Below are positions 61,060 through 64,000 of a stretch of DNA of 64,000 nt, in pieces (position 1 is the stretch's first letter; each line of letters starts with the position of its first letter). The DNA lies in NCBI RefSeq assembly GCF_003634935.1, contig NZ_RBXO01000001.1, positions 5,419,501 through 5,483,500 on the forward strand, given 5' to 3'. This stretch comes from Saccharothrix australiensis. Its GTDB lineage: Bacteria > Actinomycetota > Actinomycetes > Mycobacteriales > Pseudonocardiaceae. The position numbers and the translations under genes are program-made. The notes beneath the pieces were generated by a model. It did no database searches. It had not been told where the DNA came from and saw nothing but the letters and a program-made list of their open reading frames with translations.

Positions 61060-62886
61060 ATGACCGCGCTCAAGCCGGAACCCGTGATCACCCATCCGGG
61101 TGCGGCCCGGCGACGGCCGAAGGGCGCCGTGCTGCTCGGCCTGCTGAAGACCACCGATCCCAAGCAGATCGGCATGCTCTACCTCACCTCGTCGTTCGTG
61201 TTCTTCATGATCGGCGGCCTGATGGCGCTGCTGATCCGCGGCGAGCTGGCCCGACCGGGGCTCCAGTTCCTGTCGAACGAGCAGTACAACCAGCTGTTCA
61301 CCATGCACGGCACGATCATGTTGCTGCTGTACGCGACGCCGATCCTGTTCGGGTTCGCGAACTACGTCCTGCCGCTCCAGATCGGCGCGCCGGACGTGGC
61401 GTTCCCCCGGCTCAACGCGTTCTCGTACTGGCTGTACCTGTTCGGCGGCCTCACGGTGGTCGCGAGCTTCCTGACGCCCGGCGGCGCGGCCGACTTCGGC
61501 TGGACCGCCTACACGCCGCTGTCGAGCGCCGTGCACGCGCCCGGCGTCGGGCCCGACCTCTGGATCATGGGCCTGGCGGTCAGCGGCCTGGGCACCATCC
61601 TCGGCGGCGTCAACATGGTGACGACGGTGTGCTGCCTGCGCGCGCCCGGCATGACGATGTTCCGGATGCCGATCTTCACCTGGAACATCTTCGTCACCAG
61701 CCTGCTGATCCTGATCGCGTTCCCGATCCTGACCGCCGCGCTGATGGGCCTGGCGGCGGACCGGCACCTGGGCGCGCACGTGTTCGACCCCGCCAACGGC
61801 GGCGTGATCCTGTGGCAGCACCTGTTCTGGTTCTTCGGGCACCCCGAGGTCTACATCGTGGCGCTGCCGTTCTTCGGCATCGTCAGCGAGATCTTCCCGG
61901 TGTTCAGCCGGAAGCCGCTGTTCGGGTACAAGGGCCTGGTCTTCGCGACGTTCGCGATCGCGGCGCTGTCGGTGGCGGTGTGGGCGCACCACATGTTCGC
62001 CACGGGCGCGGTGCTGCTGCCGTTCTTCTCGCTGATGACGTTCCTGATCGCGGTGCCGACGGGCATCAAGTTCTTCAACTGGATCGGCACGATGTGGCGC
62101 GGCTCGATCACGATGGAGACGCCGATGCTGTTCAGCATCGGCTTCCTGATCACGTTCCTGCTGGGCGGCCTGACGGGCATCATCCTCGCGTCGCCGCCGC
62201 TGGACTTCCACGTCCACGACACGTACTTCGTGGTGGCGCACTTCCACTACGTGCTGTTCGGGACGATCGTGTTCGCCACCTACGCCGGCATCTACTTCTG
62301 GTTCCCCAAGATGACCGGGCGGATGCTGAACGAGCCGCTGGGGAAGCTGCACTTCTGGACGACGTTCCTGGGCTTCCACCTGACGTTCCTGATCCAGCAC
62401 TGGCTGGGCAACGAGGGCTTCCCGCGCCGGTACGCGGACTACCTGCCCTCCGACGGCTTCACCACGCTGAACACCATCTCGACGATCGGGGCGTTCCTGC
62501 TCGGCGCGTCGGTGCTGCCGTTCGTGTGGAACGTGTTCCGCAGCTACCGGTTCGGCGACCCGGCCGAGCGGGACGACCCCTGGGGCTTCGGGAACTCGCT
62601 GGAGTGGGCGACGTCCAGCCCGCCGCCCCGGCACAACTTCACCGAGCTGCCCCGCATCCGGTCGGAGCGCCCGGCGTTCGAGCTGCACTACCCGCACATG
62701 GTGGAGCGGATGCGCGAGGAGTCGAACTTCTCGCTCACCAAGCCGGGTAAGCGGGTGGACCCGGACAGCGCGACGGAGAGCGCGCTGGCGTCGACCAACC
62801 GGGACACCAGGACGACCGACCGGGGCGAGGAGAGCGCCGGCTCGGAGGACACCGGGTCGAAGGGCACCGGCCGGGACGACGAGTAG
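61060..62886 (+). CDS. ctaD: Cytochrome c oxidase subunit I (aa3-type)
   Basis: 608 residues. Twelve helices of the heme-copper oxidase family are evident. Heme and copper ligands: His in [12 protein letters not shown] (low-spin heme), [13 protein letters not shown] (CuB His and the cross-linked Tyr), AHHMFATG (two CuB His), and [10 protein letters not shown] (heme a3 and heme a). It reduces oxygen to water and pumps protons. The C-terminal tail (after about 560) is hydrophilic and unordered. ATG 61060 with GAGGGAGG 4-7 nt upstream. Other subunits are not in the window. Confidence 0.97.
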   Translation: MTALKPEPVITHPGAARRRPKGAVLLGLLKTTDPKQIGMLYLTSSFVFFMIGGLMALLIRGELARPGLQFLSNEQYNQLFTMHGTIMLLLYATPILFGFANYVLPLQIGAPDVAFPRLNAFSYWLYLFGGLTVVASFLTPGGAADFGWTAYTPLSSAVHAPGVGPDLWIMGLAVSGLGTILGGVNMVTTVCCLRAPGMTMFRMPIFTWNIFVTSLLILIAFPILTAALMGLAADRHLGAHVFDPANGGVILWQHLFWFFGHPEVYIVALPFFGIVSEIFPVFSRKPLFGYKGLVFATFAIAALSVAVWAHHMFATGAVLLPFFSLMTFLIAVPTGIKFFNWIGTMWRGSITMETPMLFSIGFLITFLLGGLTGIILASPPLDFHVHDTYFVVAHFHYVLFGTIVFATYAGIYFWFPKMTGRMLNEPLGKLHFWTTFLGFHLTFLIQHWLGNEGFPRRYADYLPSDGFTTLNTISTIGAFLLGASVLPFVWNVFRSYRFGDPAERDDPWGFGNSLEWATSSPPPRHNFTELPRIRSERPAFELHYPHMVERMREESNFSLTKPGKRVDPDSATESALASTNRDTRTTDRGEESAGSEDTGSKGTGRDDE

Positions 62887-63032
62887 CCGCGCCGGGCGGG
62901 CGGGCCTCGTCGGCGGTGCAGGAGTCCACGTAGCCGCGCCGGGCGGGCCTCCTCGGCGGTGCCGGTGTCGGCGCGCCGCCCAGCGTCAACGCGGATGACG
63001 CCCTCGCCGCACCGCCCGGCTCCCCCGGCGCC

Positions 63033-64000
63033 TCAGCGCCGGCGGCGGGCCCGCAGGTAGTCGCTCACCACCGCCGCGCCCAGGCCGTCCTCGTCGGGCG
63101 CGACCACGCGCCCACCGCCCCGCCGGGCCACCAGGTCGACGAACTGCGCCAGCCTCGGGTCGTCGCCCAGCCGGAACACGGTGATCGCCGCGCCCAGCCT
63201 GGCCAGCCCGTCCACCTCGACGATGGTCTTCGCGATCGTGCGCGGCAGCGGCGGGTAGTTGAACTCGGCCGTCCCGTCGGCCTCCAGGTGCGCGGTCGGC
63301 TCGCCGTCGGTCACCACCAGCACCACCGGCTGGGCGTCGGGGTGGCGGCGCACGTGCCGCCCGGCCAGCAGCAGGGCGTGGTGCAGGTTCGTCCCCTGCT
63401 CCCACACCCCCTCCAACGCCGTGAGCTGCCCGATGTCGACCGCCTCGGCGTGCCGGCCGAACGTGATGAGCTCCAGCGAGTCCGTCCGGAACCGGGTGCG
63501 CACCAGGTGGTGCAGGGCCAGCGCGGTGCGCTTCATCGGCACCCAGCGGCCGTCCTGCACCATCGACCACGACGTGTCCACGCACAGCGCGACGGCCGCG
63601 CGCGACCGGTGCTCGGTCTCGCTGACCTCCACGTCCGACACGTCCAGCCGGATCTCCCCGGTGCCGCCCCGCAGCACGGCGTTGGCGACCGTCCGCGGCA
63701 CGTTCCACGGCTCCGTGTCGCCGAACCGCCACGGCCGGGTGCTGCCGACCAGCTCGCCCGCCGCGCCCGCCCGCGTGTCCTCCCGCCTGCCCTGCGCCCG
63801 GACGCTGTCCAGCACGCCGCGCAGCGCCGCCTCGCCCAGCCGCCGCAACGCCTTCGGCGTCAGCCGCAGCGAGCCGTCCGGCGCGCGTTCGAGCAGGTTC
63901 TGGGCCCGCAGCTCGCGTTCCAGCTCGGCCAGCCTGCGCGCGTCGACGCCCGCCTCGGCGCCGAGCTGGCGCACCAGGGCCTCCACGTCGACGTCCTCCA
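63033..64000 (-). CDS. VWA-domain protein (Mg-chelatase/CoxE-like), 5' end outside the window
   Basis: At least 322 residues of coding frame, open to the right edge; the real start lies outside. A VWA domain (about the last 200 residues) has a MIDAS-type site: AALCVDTSWSMVQDG, GTNLHHALLLAG, and VVLVVTDGEPTAHLE. Before it are a helical segment (LTPKALRRLGEAALRGVLDSV) and the GSTRPWRFGDTEPWNVPRTVANAVLR block found in actinobacterial VWA partners of MoxR ATPases. The usual length is about 600-650 residues. It probably works with a MoxR-type AAA protein encoded nearby, outside the window. Confidence 0.88.
   Translation of the reverse strand, partial: EDVDVEALVRQLGAEAGVDARRLAELERELRAQNLLERAPDGSLRLTPKALRRLGEAALRGVLDSVRAQGRREDTRAGAAGELVGSTRPWRFGDTEPWNVPRTVANAVLRGGTGEIRLDVSDVEVSETEHRSRAAVALCVDTSWSMVQDGRWVPMKRTALALHHLVRTRFRTDSLELITFGRHAEAVDIGQLTALEGVWEQGTNLHHALLLAGRHVRRHPDAQPVVLVVTDGEPTAHLEADGTAEFNYPPLPRTIAKTIVEVDGLARLGAAITVFRLGDDPRLAQFVDLVARRGGGRVVAPDEDGLGAAVVSDYLRARRRR

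Noticed and set aside
60662..61063. Small Arg-rich frame between mshC and ctaD
   Set aside because: It begins near the dyad but has no ribosome-binding site and reads as low-complexity Arg/Ala/Pro sequence.

Overview
The window is very GC-rich, has overlapping coding frames with GTG starts, and carries the whole Pup-proteasome system plus mycothiol ligase MshC. That combination is restricted to Actinobacteria. Gene content (Nudix, AHSA1, GNAT and GH5 accessories, MarR-GNAT fusion, PAP2-DAGK fusion) fits a filamentous Pseudonocardiales member of the Saccharothrix/Lentzea/Actinosynnema type; the genus is an inference. The conserved genes follow the order of the Mycobacterium tuberculosis Rv2089c-Rv2130c segment: pepE, 5'-3' exonuclease, DUF4333 protein, helY, tatC, tatA, pafC, pafB, pafA, prcA, prcB, pup, dop, mpa, trmI, recB-like nuclease, hisE, metH, PAC2, mshC. 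Accessory genes have been spliced between these.

Layout. 1-10 kb: a truncated membrane protein, an Lrp regulator coupled to an M24 peptidase, an exonuclease, an Eis-type acetyltransferase, a DUF4333 protein, the helicase HelY and a lipid kinase. 9.4-13 kb: tatC-tatA-small membrane protein-pafC-pafB. 13-16.6 kb: four unrelated genes (haloacetate-dehalogenase-like hydrolase, double SRPBCC protein, ArsR-type regulator, secreted BNR protein) inserted between pafB and pafA. 16.7-24.4 kb: pafA, the divergent PAP2-DAGK fusion, a MarR-GNAT fusion, then prcA-prcB-pup-dop read leftward. 24.4-30 kb: ABC permease, Nudix hydrolase, small membrane protein, aldo/keto reductase and secreted GH5 cellulase. 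30.4-34.2 kb: mpa, a proline-rich DUF4878-like protein and trmI. 34.3-38 kb: two membrane proteins, a two-component system and an M50 protease. 38-45 kb: recB-like nuclease, phosphoribosyltransferase, hisE (without hisG), TetR with a FAD monooxygenase, and two acetyltransferases. 45-52 kb: FhuF-like protein, cobalamin riboswitch with cbtB-cbtA, a HAD phosphatase and the B12-dependent metH. 52-64 kb: PAC2 protein, MFS exporter, secreted PIG-L/propeller protein, MarR/GbsR regulator, subtilisin, mshC, ctaD and a VWA protein cut by the right edge.

How it works together. Pup is attached to proteins by PafA, removed by Dop, and pupylated proteins are unfolded by Mpa and degraded by PrcAB. PafBC is the WYL-type regulator of the DNA-damage response. 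Here Pup ends in Glu, so it should not need deamidation before ligation. The cobalamin riboswitch sits on a cobalt-uptake pair 2 kb from the B12 enzyme MetH.

Non-coding structure. Many conserved genes have a TANNNT hexamer 6-8 nt before the start codon and no Shine-Dalgarno sequence, which suggests leaderless mRNAs (pafA, pafB, dop, metH, PAC2, mshC, PAP2-DAGK, tetR and others). Intergenic gaps are rich in short tandem repeats (units 15, 16, 16, 18 and about 34 bp), strong hairpins and a repeated REP-like palindrome. I saw no tRNA, rRNA, CRISPR array, insertion sequence or prophage.
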